From: Aegilops tauschii subsp. strangulata
Taxonomy: Eukaryota > Streptophyta > Magnoliopsida > Poales > Poaceae
DNA length: 64,000 nt
Direction: 5' to 3'
Assembly (NCBI RefSeq): GCF_002575655.3
Contig: NC_053035.3
Span: forward strand, 499,068,601-499,132,600
This document shows positions 12,665 through 24,420 of the stretch, one piece after another. The first letter of the stretch is position 1; each line of letters begins with the position of its first letter. The notes beneath the pieces are model-generated. The model was not told the DNA's origin, made no database searches, and saw only the letters and a program-made list of their open reading frames with translations. Position numbers and translations under genes: made by a program.

Positions 12665-12799
12665 CTCCCTCTCCTTTTTAATTGTCGTGCCATGTCATCT
12701 TCTCGCTTATGTGGCATGCTTAGCATCTGTCCATGGTGGAGCACTGGGAAGAGCGTTTCTGACACTACACTGTGTCAAAAACTAATGGGATGAAGGGAG
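12665..12799. mobile_element. Short Stowaway-like MITE
   Basis: The 135-bp element starts CTCCCTCTCCTTTTT. On the minus strand its other end starts CTCCCTTCATCCCATT. The left flank is TA (12663-12664). The right flank is CA, so the second TA copy appears mutated. It lies about 390 bp from the first MITE, and no open frame is present. Confidence 0.6.
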
Positions 12800-13460
12800 C
12801 ACATGGGAAGACGCGGTCTTCGTTAAGTACACATTCATACCTTCTTCCGCACAACAACAGAATCTTGGTGCGCGGCTGCAACAATGACATGAGGTCACGT
12901 CGTCTCTGAAGAAGGGAGTTTTTTTTTCATGGTTTGACTTTTGTAATTCCCCAATTTTTCCCAAATGGCTGAACGGACCTATACTTGAGTGATCTCTGTT
13001 TGAGGGCAGATATTAATTAAACTCATAAGTGTTGCGTGAAGGGCGGTCAACCAGCTATACCATGTGACGCAAGTTGGTTGGCCGCTGTGAGAAATCTTTT
13101 GGATTTGTTTAGATGAAGGTGAGGATTATTTTTAAATGTATTTTTTCTTTTTAGATGGAAGTGAGGACCTCTGTTATTTGGTAGGCTGCGGTGGTAATTT
13201 CTTTTTATTTTTACTTTCCTTTTAGATGAAGGTGAGGATTTTTTTTCTGAAATGTTTTTTTAAATGGAGCCGAGGGCTCTTATGTACTATTTTGAAACAA
13301 AAATATGCGCACAACTTCCTCAAGCGGCGCCATAGGATGGCGCCCGAACCACTAGTATGAAAATATGCTTCGCTCCGCCCTCTTGTGTGCTAGGTTCCCG
13401 ATTGCTCTGAGTAGGTCCCCGGAGACCCAGTACTCAACCAGGGGGAGCTATAAATTTATT
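12800..13460. other. AT-rich spacer with a degenerate short repeat
   Basis: No gene is visible. The string TTAGATGAAGGTGAGGA recurs (near 13108 and 13223, with a changed copy near 13152), suggesting old local duplications between 13,090 and 13,280. The rest is featureless. Confidence 0.35.
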
Positions 13461-14629
13461 GTCCATTCCTCTAACTACCGAAAAAGGGTTCCCCGCATTG
13501 TATTTCAAAGCAACCAACACCGTACACATAGCATTGTTGAGGCGAGCAGCACATCAAGCCCAAAAAGAAAAAGAATAAACAAGTGCCAACAACGGCAGCT
13601 CGACAAAGCGCGGATGACCCGCCACCGCTGCGCCGTCCGGAGACAAACCACCACATCCCGAGGCTCTGATCTGCAGCGTACCAAGCAGCACCTTTAAGAA
13701 GGGATGCAACACCGACGGTGATGCTACCTGGACGAGTCCTAGGATTTCCCCCAGCACGCGGAGGGAAGTGGGGGATGGCTACCACCGACACCCTCCAAGA
13801 AGGAATGGTGGCACTCGTCGGTGTCACCGCATCGGAGCCGGACGAACCGGCAAGGATTTCTCCCGCACTCCAAACCCCACCGCCCAACCGGAGCCGACCA
13901 GCCAAACCACCACCCAACACCATGCGCCATCGCGGTTGCGCCGCCACCCACACTGTCTTACTTCGAGCACCAACACGATGCCAAGAAGACCGGAGAGAAG
14001 TGCCAAACGACGGGAGCAGTAGCACCAAGGCTGAGCGGGAGGGAACCACCTCCACCGTTGTCATGCAAGAGGCCCGCGCCTCTGGCACCGTCGCGATCGC
14101 CGTCCGGACATGGCAGCGGGGCATACCAGACCACCCTTGGCCCGGCCAGGCCTGAAACGGGCCCGCTAATCCCCGTTGCAGCAGGCTGGCGTCGGCGCCG
14201 CCAGCACCCAGCCGCTCATCGCCGCTGCCCCGCCTCCTGGAAGTCACACCGCAGACCCGCCCCGCTGCCGGCCCGCCCAGGCCCAGATGGGGCTCGTAGG
14301 GCCTAGATCTGGGCCGAGCGGCACCGCCACCCCGATGCCAACGACGACGACGCCGTCTAGCCGCCCGCCTGCGCCGCGCCGGGAAACCCGCCGCCACCCG
14401 GTCCGTCGCCGCCTTGGAGCACCCCCTGGTGCAGCTCCGCCCCGCGCCGGAGAGCCACCGGGAGGGGAAGGTCAGGGGGGGCGCCGCCACCAGCGTCCCC
14501 GGGGCCAGGCCGGCCACACGGGCGCCAGCGACAGCGGCGGGGAGGAAGGGGAGAGGGGGGCTGGTGGAGAGGGAGGCTGACGCGCAGTCGGTCGGTCGCC
14601 CGCGGGGGCGACGCGGTCCATTCCTCTAA
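13461..14629 (-). mobile_element. 1.1-kb insertion flanked by a 16-bp target-site duplication
   Basis: The 16-mer GTCCATTCCTCTAACT occurs exactly at 13461-13476 and 14614-14629 and bounds 1137 bp of very GC-rich DNA (13477-14613). A duplication this long is typical of target-primed reverse transcription (LINE, SINE or retroposed transcript) rather than of DNA transposons or LTR elements. The minus strand has an open frame of about 348 codons covering most of the insert (14517 to 13471), but its composition (Arg/Gly/Pro/Ala) is what GC-rich DNA gives by chance, and no reverse transcriptase or endonuclease motif is seen. There is no obvious poly(A) tail at either end. It is either a truncated retroposon of unknown family or a retroposed host fragment. 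Confidence 0.5.
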
Positions 14630-14934
14630 CTTCAGACAGGCAATCATCTAATTCTTACTAATTTGATGGCAATCTCCTATTTTTGGGCTGATTTACCAGA
14701 AAATGACATGAACCTTGGTCAAATTTCATGTTGAGTAGGTACATCGTAATTCCAAATCAAGACGTTGATGTAGTTGAGAAGTTAACACACACAGATATCA
14801 AATTTTCACAAATTAGAAGTCACAAGTCAAACCAAGAGACAATTCACATTTGAACAATATTCGAGAAAGTAATAATTTTGCTCTACGATGAAATCAAAGA
14901 AACAAGAAACGTCCATCAAGAAACAGTGATGGAC

Positions 14935-15420
14935 TGTCGAGTGCCCTAAACATGGTCTTCTGCGTAATGCTTATTGCTCTTCAGTGGTGTTGCCAGCAAA
15001 AACATTGATCATGTGTTCATCGAATGCTGTGTGGCTAATATCATGTGGAGATAGATGTTATATTGGACCGGGCACCAAAGCATCATCCCATCAAAAGATT
15101 CATGGTTTAGCTCGAGAGAAACTCTACCCGGTTGCTAGCGGAAGGGGTTGAACAGCCTGGTCATCTTGATCACATGGCAGATTTGGAAGGAAAGGTATAA
15201 TCACGTTTTCAAGAACACACCTTTTCCCTGTGCCAAGTGTGATCGACACTTGCAAGAGTAGTTTTCATTCTTGGGCAATCGCTGGAGCCTTAGGTCATAG
15301 CTAGGCACTTTGTTTCCCCTTACCCACCGACTTTGTCCTGGTCGGGTGCTCCTGTAAAACTTTGTTTCTCCCGTTCTTAATATTCCGGCATGGTTAAAAA
15401 AATAATCAATTCTGCAAACT
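14935..15420 (+). pseudogene. LINE 3' remnant (RVT zinc-binding C-terminal region)
   Basis: One plus-strand frame gives DHVFIECCVANIMWR, matching the His/Cys-containing zf-RVT tail of plant non-LTR reverse transcriptases. Downstream comes LVILITWQIWKERYNHVF, the very common LINE C-terminal signature. After a further stop, residues that include WAIAGAL follow, also typical of that tail. At least three stop codons interrupt the frame. No upstream reverse transcriptase core is present, so this is a 5'-truncated dead copy. An A-run near 15393-15400 may be what is left of its tail. Confidence 0.65.
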
Positions 15421-16185
15421 GTAATCAACACCTAAATAACCGAACTTTCGATGGTGGATCACAAAAGGAATTTTTGTAGTTAAACAATCACAACAGAATA
15501 TCAGTAGGAAACTGAACCTCAATTTATTCGATCAAATATGAAATAGATTACATGGCTAAATCTTGAGCATGGAGGAAGGAATCCAATTTAAGAAGTGCAA
15601 AGAAATCTAGTTCAAATCATAATCGATGAGGTGATGGTTACAAGGTGGGTTGAAAGTATGTGTGGCCCGCGTCGTTGTTGGGGAGGGGACCAGGCTCCTA
15701 GCGCTATGTTCGGATTTTGCCCAAAATCCACTCTACCAATTATTTGATGGTGAGCCCAAATTAGGTCTTTACTTGGATGGTTACCATTTTTTTTGGCATG
15801 GTTCATTATGGACAAGCAAAACCTTCACCAAAGTTTTGGTTAGTCAAAAAATTTGGTAGCGTAAATGTTGGGGAGCTTGCCTCGTGATAGGAGAGGTGGT
15901 ACATAGGATTCAGAGATATAATAAGTGAAAATCATAGTCAAAATCATGGATTGGAGACTGTAGAAAGGTCAAATGTGCATAACATTTTGGGATGGAGATA
16001 GTAGCTCCTTGTTTGAGCATCGGAGTGTGTGTGAAAAGCTAGGGGTTAAATAAACTACATTTTTTCTACAACCACATTTGTTCAAAGTCCATTTTCTTAA
16101 ATTCTTTGATTGTGAATATATTTGATGAATTGGTCTTGCAGGCTTCATCTTGCCTACAAGGAACAAATACAGATGAGCTAGGAAT
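15421..16185 (+). other. Upstream region of the DUF4220-USP gene
   Basis: AT-rich DNA without a convincing frame. TTGGTCTTGCAG ending at about 16141 is a plausible intron acceptor, so the gene at 16186 may have a 5' UTR intron with a 44-base second leader exon. The first exon could not be placed. Confidence 0.3.
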
Positions 16186-19100
16186 ATGATGGACATCCAA
16201 GAAATTCGTGATGGTGTGTCATCCCTCTTCGTCATGCTGAATAAGGAGACATTCGTCCTGTTTCGGATTGAGTTTCTTGTGGTCCTGCTCACACTCTTGT
16301 TCCTTGCAATGTTCATAATGGACATCTTCCGTCATCTTATCCGCAACACAATCATGAAAACCATCTTTAGCATCTTGGATGGCGTCTCTGACTCTATTGT
16401 CTTATATCTACTGGGGGCCATGCAAACGGCGAAGTTCACAAATCAGTTGTTCCCGGTTTGGGCCCTCGTGCTTGTTAGTTTCCGGTACAACGTCGACTTC
16501 ATCTCTGGCTATGGTGTTGATGACCGCCATGGGCGACGGTTCATGGAGTGGAGGAACGTGGTGAAACTTCTGGGATCAGCCTTCTTAAACTTGTCGCGTG
16601 GCTCAAGGTTCGCGCTTCCACTCTGGTCGCTTTGGGCTGTCCATATAGTGAGGAGCTGGTACAGATTCTGTGAGCATGGACTGGCGCTCCGTTCTATTTG
16701 GCATGGCAATAGTTCAGAGGTCGTTGCAGAGCATATGCGTGTTGGCCGTCATATTAGCAACTGGAAACCGGAGGATTGCAAGCCAGAGAATAATATGGAA
16801 GGATACAAATACTTGATCCATGGAGAAACCTATCAGAGAATCAAACTCAAGAAGCCTCAGTATGTCTTGTTTATCGATACTCAGAATTACCACCAAGCTG
16901 AGCACGGTTTTTCATCGCTGGTTACCCTAGACAATATCTGGGGATGTCGCAGGCACCTGTTAAACCCAAACAACAATAAGGGGAATGACCAAAAGGATCT
17001 ATGTCTGGCCTTCGCCTTGTCCAGGCTGCTCCGGTGCAGGCTCGAGGATGTGACACTTGAACAAGATATCTTCCGCATCAACCGAAAGCTAGTTAAGACT
17101 AAGATCCTTGAGGAGGAGAACACTGACCGTGCCTTTAGGGTCATGGAGCTGCAACTCTCCTTCGTAAATGACTACTTCAATACCCGCTACCCTATGGTCT
17201 TCTGGCATGGGTTCCCTTCTCTCTTCTTAAATTTGCTTCTCTCCATGGTGACCTTCTTTGTTGTATGCTGGCTTGCTGTGGACATCCGTAAGGTCTATAT
17301 GCCCCCGAAAAATGATCGAGCTCGTGTGGTGCATGGGTTCAATGTTGACATGATCATCACCTGGGTATTCATGTTTTTTATGCTATTTAAAGAGATCTGG
17401 GAGATGGTCAGCTACTTAGTCTCAGACTGGACAAGATTACTCCTAGTGTGCAGTTATGCACGGTGGAAGGAAGAGCGCACAAGAAACAGATGCATGGAGG
17501 GCACAATATCATCCTTTTTCAGATCTAGGATAACTAGTAAGCAGTGGCATGGACTTATTGACCAGTACGTCTTCTTAGAGTCGTATGATGACAGGCCAAG
17601 ATTTTCGAATCTGATGCACAAGATAACCACTGGAATGGTTCCAAAGAAGGATGATGGAGTAACACTCCGCAGTGCCATCAATGTGCCAGAATGTGTCAAG
17701 CCAGCAATACTGAAGAAGCTCTGTGCAAGCCTAGAGCAGCTCAGCTCTCCTAATATTGTACATGATCAGGAGCAAAGCCATTTTCTGCCCAAGGTCGTCA
17801 CGTCACTGTCCGGCGATGACGGTGACCGAAGGAAGCGTTACAGTTGGGCCTGCTACGACCTGCCCACATGCTCTCATGTAATTTTGGTGTGGCATATTGC
17901 AACCAGCCTCTGTGAAATGAAGCTTGCTCAAGACCATGACGTCGACTTAAGCAAACATGGGTTCCTAAGATCACTCTTGTCATATTTCAAAAGTTGTTTC
18001 TCATCGAAACCATATCTTGTGGATGTGGACGAGAAGAGGAAAGAAAATAAGAAAGTAAATGAGAAGTTGACTGGTAAGCTACAGGAAATGTATATCACTG
18101 CGAATAGCTTGTCTCGGTACTGTGCATATCTGCTAGTTTCAAAGCCGGACCTGATCCCTGACAGCTTTTATGTACCCTACATGGTCTTACAAGAAACCGT
18201 GACATGTGCTCGTGATGATATTCTTAAAAATTGCGACTCGCTACTGAGCAGGTATGCCAAACTAATGGAAGAAGCAGAGAAGGCCATCCAAGATGCTGAC
18301 AGCGTCATGGAGAAGGAAGATGTTGTGCGATTAGGTGCAAAACTGGGCAAGGAACTGATTGATCAAGAGAATGAAGAAGAATGCTGGGAGATTCTTTCTG
18401 GGGTATGGGCTGATTTACTAGTGCATATTGCCCCCACTTGGAACGCACAGGCACACAAGGAGTGCCTTGAGTCAGGAGGGGAATTTGTAACCTATATCTG
18501 GGCATTGTTGTGGCATTGTGGAATCGAGAAGAGCAAATTATGGCCAGTGGAAGATCTGTATGACATTGTGGTGGTCAGAGGGATGCAAAATAATGGGAAC
18601 ACATGTTACTTCAATGCAGTGTTGCAGAGTCTCCTTGCACTTGATAAGCTGCGTGCAAGGATGTTAGGACCGGATGCTCCGACAGGGAAACTTGGTCAAG
18701 AACTACAGAAGCTCTTCAAAAAGACAAGCAATATCAATGGCACAGGAGGTGTGCTGATGCCAGAGAAGCTCTTCTTAAATATCTGCTCAAGGAATTCAGA
18801 TTTTAGACCCGGCGTGATGGAAGACAGCAATAACATGCTTGGTTCCTTGCTAAATGGTTTGAAGACTGAGGAAGATACAATGGTTGAGTCACTATTCCAC
18901 AGTAAGGTTGTTAAACATGTCTCCAGCAAAGAGTGTGAGCACACATCATTTACAATTGAGGACCTTGATCTCAGTCTAGCAATACCACCAAAGAAGTCTG
19001 CATCAATCGAGGACTGCTTGGATTTGTATGCCACTGGGTTGATCGAGGATTGGCATTGCATAGACTGTTCAGCTGCTTCTGCAGCTGGAAATACCTCTTT

Positions 19101-19895
19101 GAACCAAGATACAACAATCGATGGCCAACCCGAACAGTCAAACAATAAAACATACAAAAATGAGGAATCTAGCCATCCAGCTGACAGGCAAACGAGAACA
19201 ACATATCGGAACAATGGAAAGCTACCGGTGATTGATGGCAATGCAAATCAAATGGAACAGAATCATAAAAAACAGAAAGACGAAAAGAAGATATGCAGGG
19301 CTGCAATAGTACAATATCGCATTACCAAGGCGGCACCTATACTAACCATTCATCTGAAGAGATTCAACTATGTCCACTCCGATAGGCCATACGAGTTGCA
19401 AGAGCGTGTGAACTTTGAAGATACACTTGATATAACAAAGTTCATAGATCCTGGGTATTGACACTTACACTTTTACCAGTTTAATATATCTAAGATATTG
19501 GTCTATTTAAATTTCAGATCTAGATGATCTCAGTGGGCATCACATTGTTGTTGTTCCGATTCAAGAAAAATAACGGCTAACCACTATTATTTCCTCTAAT
19601 TTTCAGGCATCTCAGAGACGACGAGTACAAGTACCGTCTAGTTGCTGTCATTGTACACAGTGGACCGACCCTGTGCGAAGGACACAATTTTGCCTATGTG
19701 AGAGCAAGCCAAATTGGATGCCAACAGCAGGCGAGTCATGACGATCCAACATGGTTCTGTGCAAGCGACGAGAGCATCAGAGAAGTATCACTAAAAGAGG
19801 TGCTCGAGTGTCAGGCCTACATTCTTTTTTATGAAAGGGTCGAACAGCCAAAGGCCAAGCCAGTTGTAGAAGAGCATCCACCAACCGGTCACTGA
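16186..19895 (+). CDS. DUF4220-DUF594-ubiquitin-specific protease fusion protein
   Basis: Two exons, 16186-19454 and 19607-19895, encode 1185 residues. The 152-base intron runs from GTATTG to TTTTCAG. Splicing restores the frame through a split Gly codon; unspliced, the frame stops two codons later. Residues ~1-450 are a DUF4220 membrane region with hydrophobic segments near 25-45 and 350-405. WHIATSLCEM and SLSRYCAYLL follow, then DUF594 at ~712-770 (GAKLGKELID, IWALLWHCGI). From ~798 the protein is a C19 ubiquitin hydrolase: Cys box GMQNNGNTCYFNAVLQ (Cys807), MEDSNNMLGSLLNGL, one CxxC (DWHCIDC), ILTIHLKRFNY, His box GHNFAYVR (His1116) and WFCASDESI (Asp1144), ending AYILFYER. The USP half resembles the plant UBP1/UBP2 and USP16/45 group. 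All triad residues are present, so deubiquitinase activity is likely (inference), possibly held at a membrane by DUF4220. Its paralogue at 2711 lacks the USP part. Confidence 0.9.
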
Positions 19896-21201
19896 TGAGG
19901 AGAAAGATGAATTGGGTGAAAGATGGATGGGAAGGGAAAACAGTTGTGTATTATTTTTGTTGTTTCATTCAGCAATCAGCATAGTTTGGTTTATTTTGTG
20001 GAGTGGAGTGATCCCATCGTGGGAAGGGCTTGAAGTTTGAATGAAGAGCTCGCTCGAACCATTGCTTTGACATTGATTTTTCGCTATTCAATTTGGTTGT
20101 AAACTTGTAATGAAATAATCATATCCATTTGCAAACTGTGTTCGTATTTATCTTTTCACTGTTTCCCTCACCCGAAATTGCAATCAGAAACTTGAAGTCT
20201 TAAATCCAAATTTTAGCTTTTTATTGTCTTGTTTGAGAAACATAATTCAGAATTTTGAACTGACCTGAACTTTATGGGCTTCGTCAATGAAGCACAATTC
20301 AGAATTTTGAACTGTGTCCACCATACTATTTTCCTCACCTGCAGCTGCAAACAAAACAAAACCAAATCAAAGACCGTACAAGGTTTGTTAGATATAACTC
20401 CAGATACAGATTCTATCTTGCCTTCTCTGAGAAGCTTAATTCAGAAACTTTTAACTGAGCTGTATGGTTGCTTCGTCATATGAAGTGCCGGTCACCAGTG
20501 AGTACTGGTGTAGACTGTTCATATGTAATGTTTTCCAGTTGCAAACAAAACCAAGGCATCTACAGACTAGAGTTGCTGATGGGGGTAAATAAAACTAGTT
20601 GCAATCGGCTGAAGGGTTGATGCATGCATACCAACCGGCGGGCCGCCGTCGTCCTGGAGGACGGAGGAGCCCTAGGACCCAGTAAATCCTCGGCCACGCC
20701 GCAGACCGGGCCCGCTCTTCCCCCTTCCTCGAGCACTGGCCGTGGCGTGTCGGTGAAGCCGCCATAGCGCAGGGCCACAATAGTCCTCTCCTCATCAGTC
20801 CGATGTTCCTGACTCGCCAACGCACGATAGATTTTTTTTTAAGTGATGTAGTGGCGTAATGTAGCTGTTCTGTTCACAAAATTCAGGACCAAATTGCAGA
20901 GCATCTATTGTCACAAAATGTAAAAGAGAAGGTAATCTCATACAGGAAGGACACTCCGATTGTTCAGAAAGAGATCTGTAAGCCCTGAGATAATAAGAGC
21001 TCCTGGAGTTGTGAATAGCAAAAATAGCCTAGGGGAATAATCTATGCTAAGAAAATTCAGTTAACAACTACTAGAACTACTTTGCAGGCTTGCACCCATC
21101 TAACAAACCGAAGCACAGGATCATCACGGGTCAGGTGATTCTGCCCTCATGTACTTCAGAGGAACTGAACTGAGGCCACGAGAATGGTTCACAGCTTTGG
21201 A
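19896..21201. other. Spacer between the USP fusion gene and TEN1
   Basis: The two genes converge on this spacer. After the 3' UTR, bases 20150-20560 are AT-rich. A GC-rich block at 20610-20820 has a minus-strand frame of about 86 codons that starts MASQEHRTDEER, with a possible donor (GTATGC) at its end. It could be an orphan exon, but I recognise no family. The rest is the probable 3' flank of TEN1. Confidence 0.35.
20105..20120 (+). terminator. Candidate poly(A) signal of the DUF4220-USP gene
   Basis: AATGAAATAATC about 215 bases after the stop codon resembles the near-upstream poly(A) elements of plants, and a T-rich stretch precedes it. No transcript end can be seen from sequence alone. 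Confidence 0.3.
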
Positions 21202-21754
21202 TCACGCGCTCCTGGAGCTCAGCAGTCTGGCTTCATGCTGCCGTCGGATGATGAGAGACTGCTGGTAAAGGTTCAGGTCAAGGCCATCGACGTTACGTGC
21301 TTGCAGAATCGCCTGCAGGATGCCCGTAAGCAACAGATTTGATGCAGCATCATTTTTCGAATGATACCAGACATATAATTCACTAACAGAAGCTGGAGAA
21401 GGACAGAGAATTACGTCGTCGTTCGGCCGGATCAGGAGCTCGCCTATGAACTGGAATATAGAACCGCTGCGGAAACTGATGTCCCGCAGGTGCTGGGTGT
21501 CGATCTTCATCGTCGCGCTGCCATCTCGAATGACGGCAACTGCGGAGTCGACATCGTATGACTGAAGGCTGAAGAATTGCAAGCCAAGAAGGGTTAGCAC
21601 GGTTAAAACTTGTAGTTTTGAGGAGAAAGCAAAGTAACGGGCAGACATACATTCCTGTTACCCGGAGGGACGCCCCTTGCTTGAACATCTCCGAGGAGGG
21701 CGCTAGCTCTTGCAGAGTGACAGGCACACCTGGTTTCAGAGTAGAAGATGCCAT
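21202..21754 (-). CDS. TEN1: TEN1, CST telomere-capping complex subunit
   Basis: Three coding exons (21754-21651, 21568-21415, 21312-21202) encode 122 residues. Introns are 82 and 102 bases with GTATGT...CAG and GTAATT...CAG borders, and the phases (2 and 0) join cleanly. The spliced protein carries the conserved plant TEN1 blocks: VTLQELAPSSEMFKQGASLR, VTG-LQSYDVDSAVAVI, HLRDISFRSGSIFQFIGELL and ARNVDGLDLNLY. It is a small OB-fold protein; TEN1 acts with CTC1 and STN1 in CST, which binds single-stranded telomeric DNA, protects chromosome ends and helps fill in the lagging strand. Length matches the usual ~120-130 residues of plant TEN1. A 5' UTR intron probably separates the start codon from a GC-rich leader above 22150. 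Confidence 0.92.
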
Positions 21755-22480
21755 CTAGCTAGCACACGGGGAACAGGCAAAATGAGGCGACAGTCTTCGC
21801 AATCAAGAAAAGTACTGATACTGCTTCAACATTACAAGATTGTACACCGGTAGTTAATACAACTATGGTACTGATACTGTTTGACTGTATCAACATTTAC
21901 CCTGCTGCTCAACATTATACCTGTTCAGATACATGAGACTGCAATATGCATGCTACTGCTGCATACTGATCTAGCATTGTAAATTCGTAATCTCAATTAT
22001 GGGGAAGGAGGCAAAATGTATCAGCTACCAAAGAAGGGCTTCAAATCAGTAACATGCAATTCCAATCCCATTCGCATACAGTACATACAGTGATTCCAAC
22101 ATTCTGGCATGAGATCTAATCTGAAACTTGACTCAATCCTTATTTTTGCACCTGACAGAAACCGCTAACAACGTACCCTAATGCGCACGGGCTGCCTGAT
22201 GAAATCCACAGCCCTGGCAAAGATTGCCTCCTGCTCCTCCACCGCGCGTCGCCGGCGAGGCGGCCTCGCCAATGCGCGCAAACAGTACAGCCGCTCGAGG
22301 CACGAGGACGGAAACTGGTGGACGGGAGGGAGGGAGGGATTGGGTCGGAGACGCGAAGATCGCCTGGGGGAGGATGGGTGGAAGGACGGCGGCGGGGGAG
22401 AGATTCCGGCGAACGGCGGCGGATGGAAACGGGAGGAGACGAGGAGCACCTGTACTGGTACTGTACTTTTTTTCTTTTTG
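21755..22480 (-). promoter_or_regulatory. Probable 5' UTR intron, leader exon and promoter of TEN1
   Basis: On the minus strand a CAG|GTGCAA donor occurs at 22152/22151. A CTAG acceptor lies directly before the TEN1 ATG, so 21755-22151 fits a leader intron. Bases 22160-22450 are GC-rich and purine/pyrimidine-skewed like a grass 5' UTR. Long open frames here are composition effects. The exact transcription start is unknown. Confidence 0.4.
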
Positions 22481-23229
22481 TTGTACTGGTACTGGCACTG
22501 GCACTGGAAAACCGAAAATCCCTATATGACGCTAACGGCGTCAAATTGCCAGGGAAACGCACAGGCCGAGTCATCCGCTGGTGACCGACCGATCACACTA
22601 CTGTCCAGCCACCACCACGTTAGATTTTGGACGAAATGTACCTTTGTATTCCCTTTGAACATCACTGCTTGAATAAATTAACAAAAACATCACTACATGA
22701 ATAAATTATAAAAAAGCATCACTACTTGCATAAAGAATGTTGTTTATCTAAACAAAAAAGGCATCCTTTATAACCCAATAACGAGCGTTGTTTATCAGAT
22801 GGAGTATTTTGTTTTCTCGGGCCGGTTTCTATAGGTTTTCTCGGTCGGTTTCTGTCCACAAAAACGTCTATTGGGTTTCCTTTACAGGTTTAATTTTAGA
22901 AAATATTGATAAATCAATTTTTTAAATGTTATGGATTTTTTGGATATAATTTAAAAAGTATGTCAATTTAATAAATTTTAGAAAATGTTCTCGAAATGTA
23001 TAGAATGTTCTTGAATTTGATCCTTTATAAAATGTAAACATAATTTTGGAATGTGAGCATTCTCCAAAAAACATTTTAGAATGTTTTATAAAAGGTCTGA
23101 ACATTTTTTTGAAAATTTTAAAGACTTTTTAAGACATGAACTTTTTTAAAAATTATGTTAATTTTTTAAACATTTTTAAGGCATGCCTCAGCACCGCATT
23201 GCGTGGAGACCTGAGAAGTGGCGGAGGTG
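22481..23229. other. AT-rich intergenic DNA
   Basis: Bases 22870-23190 consist of degenerate AAATGTTCTCGAA / GAACATTTT strings, a simple-repeat-like texture common in Triticeae spacers. No gene or clean element boundary is visible. Confidence 0.4.
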
Positions 23230-23560
23230 GAAGGCGCCTCTAGTTGGTACACTTAGTTGCATGGTGCCCTTTCTGCCCACACTTGTGGCAAGTCACATCT
23301 GAGAGCGGGCGAGACTGAGGAGGATCTCCTGTCCTCGGAGCATGAGGCCTCTCCTGATAAGCTAGGTTGGGAGGGTGGGAAGGACCACGATCTTCGAGCT
23401 GCTTGTGTTGTTGAGGACGAAATGGAGGACCTGGAGCCCAAAATTTTTGCTGCTTGTGAAAAACCCGAGAGGACGAAGAAGGTGGGGTGGAGTCCCTGAA
23501 CCTCTTCCTTGAAGCTTCCATCTTGTTGTTAGCTGCTTCTTGCTTAAGAGCCAAGTTGAA
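23230..23560 (-). pseudogene. Retrotransposon gag fragment with CCHC zinc knuckle
   Basis: A minus-strand frame of about 100 codons contains CHKCGQKGHHATKC, a C-x2-C-x4-H-x4-C knuckle, downstream of a Pro/Arg/Gln-rich linker. This is the nucleocapsid end of a plant retrotransposon gag, probably Ty3/gypsy. The frame stops three residues after the knuckle, and no protease or reverse transcriptase follows. It is an isolated, truncated fragment without recognisable LTRs. Confidence 0.7.
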
Positions 23561-23789
23561 GACCTCACAATTAAAGGATGGAAAAAAGTTATGAATAATC
23601 GCAGGGAGCTACTTGGAGGCAACATGGTGCGAAGCCCACGAATTGAAGACATGATAATCTCCATTCTCCATAATGTAGAGTCAGGGGCTATCCTGTTTTA
23701 TGCTATTTTACCTTAGAGAGGGTAGCAGGTCCTAGCTAGCTAGTACTCATGATCATGTGCTAAGAACAATTAACTAGTACGTGTTGGTT

Positions 23790-23965
23790 ATGAGTATGAT
23801 GAAGAGGAGGAGTTGTTATTATGATTATGATGATGAGTGATGTGCTATAATGATGAGTTGTTAGATGACTATGATCATGATGAGTATGACTTGTTATTAT
23901 GATAATGATGATAAATTATTATTATGATGATGATGCTGAGTTGTTATATCATGATCATAATGATA
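23790..23965 (+). repeat. Degenerate ATGAT-type microsatellite
   Basis: The stretch is built of ATGATGAGT, GTTATTATGAT and similar units with many substitutions. It carries no coding information and sits between the gag fragment and the metacaspase 3' flank. Confidence 0.6.
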
Positions 23966-23999
23966 TAACAATCTCTAAATTGCTACTGTATCAAAACTT

Positions 24000-24420
24000 G
24001 TATAGCAGTATATAAATACGCTACAAAACAATAGAGAAATGGAATACAGACATGTAGTAGTAGTGCGGATCCTGAGCTCGTTACTACTATAACTATCTGT
24101 AGCACTGGTAGGGGCCGGTGCTACTGCTATATGAATTAGCAGTAGAGTTTGCATGAAGCGTGCACTGCTAAACTTTAGATGTAGCCCCGTACTAGTAGCT
24201 AGCACGCACCCGCACTATTGCTATGCCAAAAGCCCGCGCAACTGCTAGAATTTTCTCTAGTAGTATTTGGTTTTATGAGGATTTAAAAACCAAGATTCTC
24301 AATGTTTAAGGTTGAGCCAGGGCATCAATACGTTTATAATTCATTCTCATTTTTTGCATGGGACCTAAACATACACCCAAAACTTGAAACTGTGTCATTT
24401 CTTCTATGCAGTAATGGTTT
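24000..24420. repeat. Decayed transposon sequence downstream of the metacaspase
   Basis: Bases 24000-24265 contain TAGCAGTA/TACTGCTA strings and end in TTTTCTCTAGTAGT, close to the terminus of Triticeae CACTA elements (TTTTCTACTAGTG), so this may be an old CACTA derivative. Bases 24275-24400 (ATTTAAAAACCAAGATTCTC, then GCATGGGACCTAAACATACA) are related to the repeat units at 33.7 and 34.2 kb. Confidence 0.4.

Noticed and set aside
13471..14517. 348-codon minus-strand frame as a real gene
   Set aside because: Very GC-rich DNA with open frames on both strands, Arg/Gly/Pro-rich products and no domain. The frame also runs into the target-site duplication.
22178..22584. Several 80-145-codon frames upstream of TEN1
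   Set aside because: Overlapping on both strands in a GC-rich leader. No conserved motif, and they do not join TEN1 in frame.
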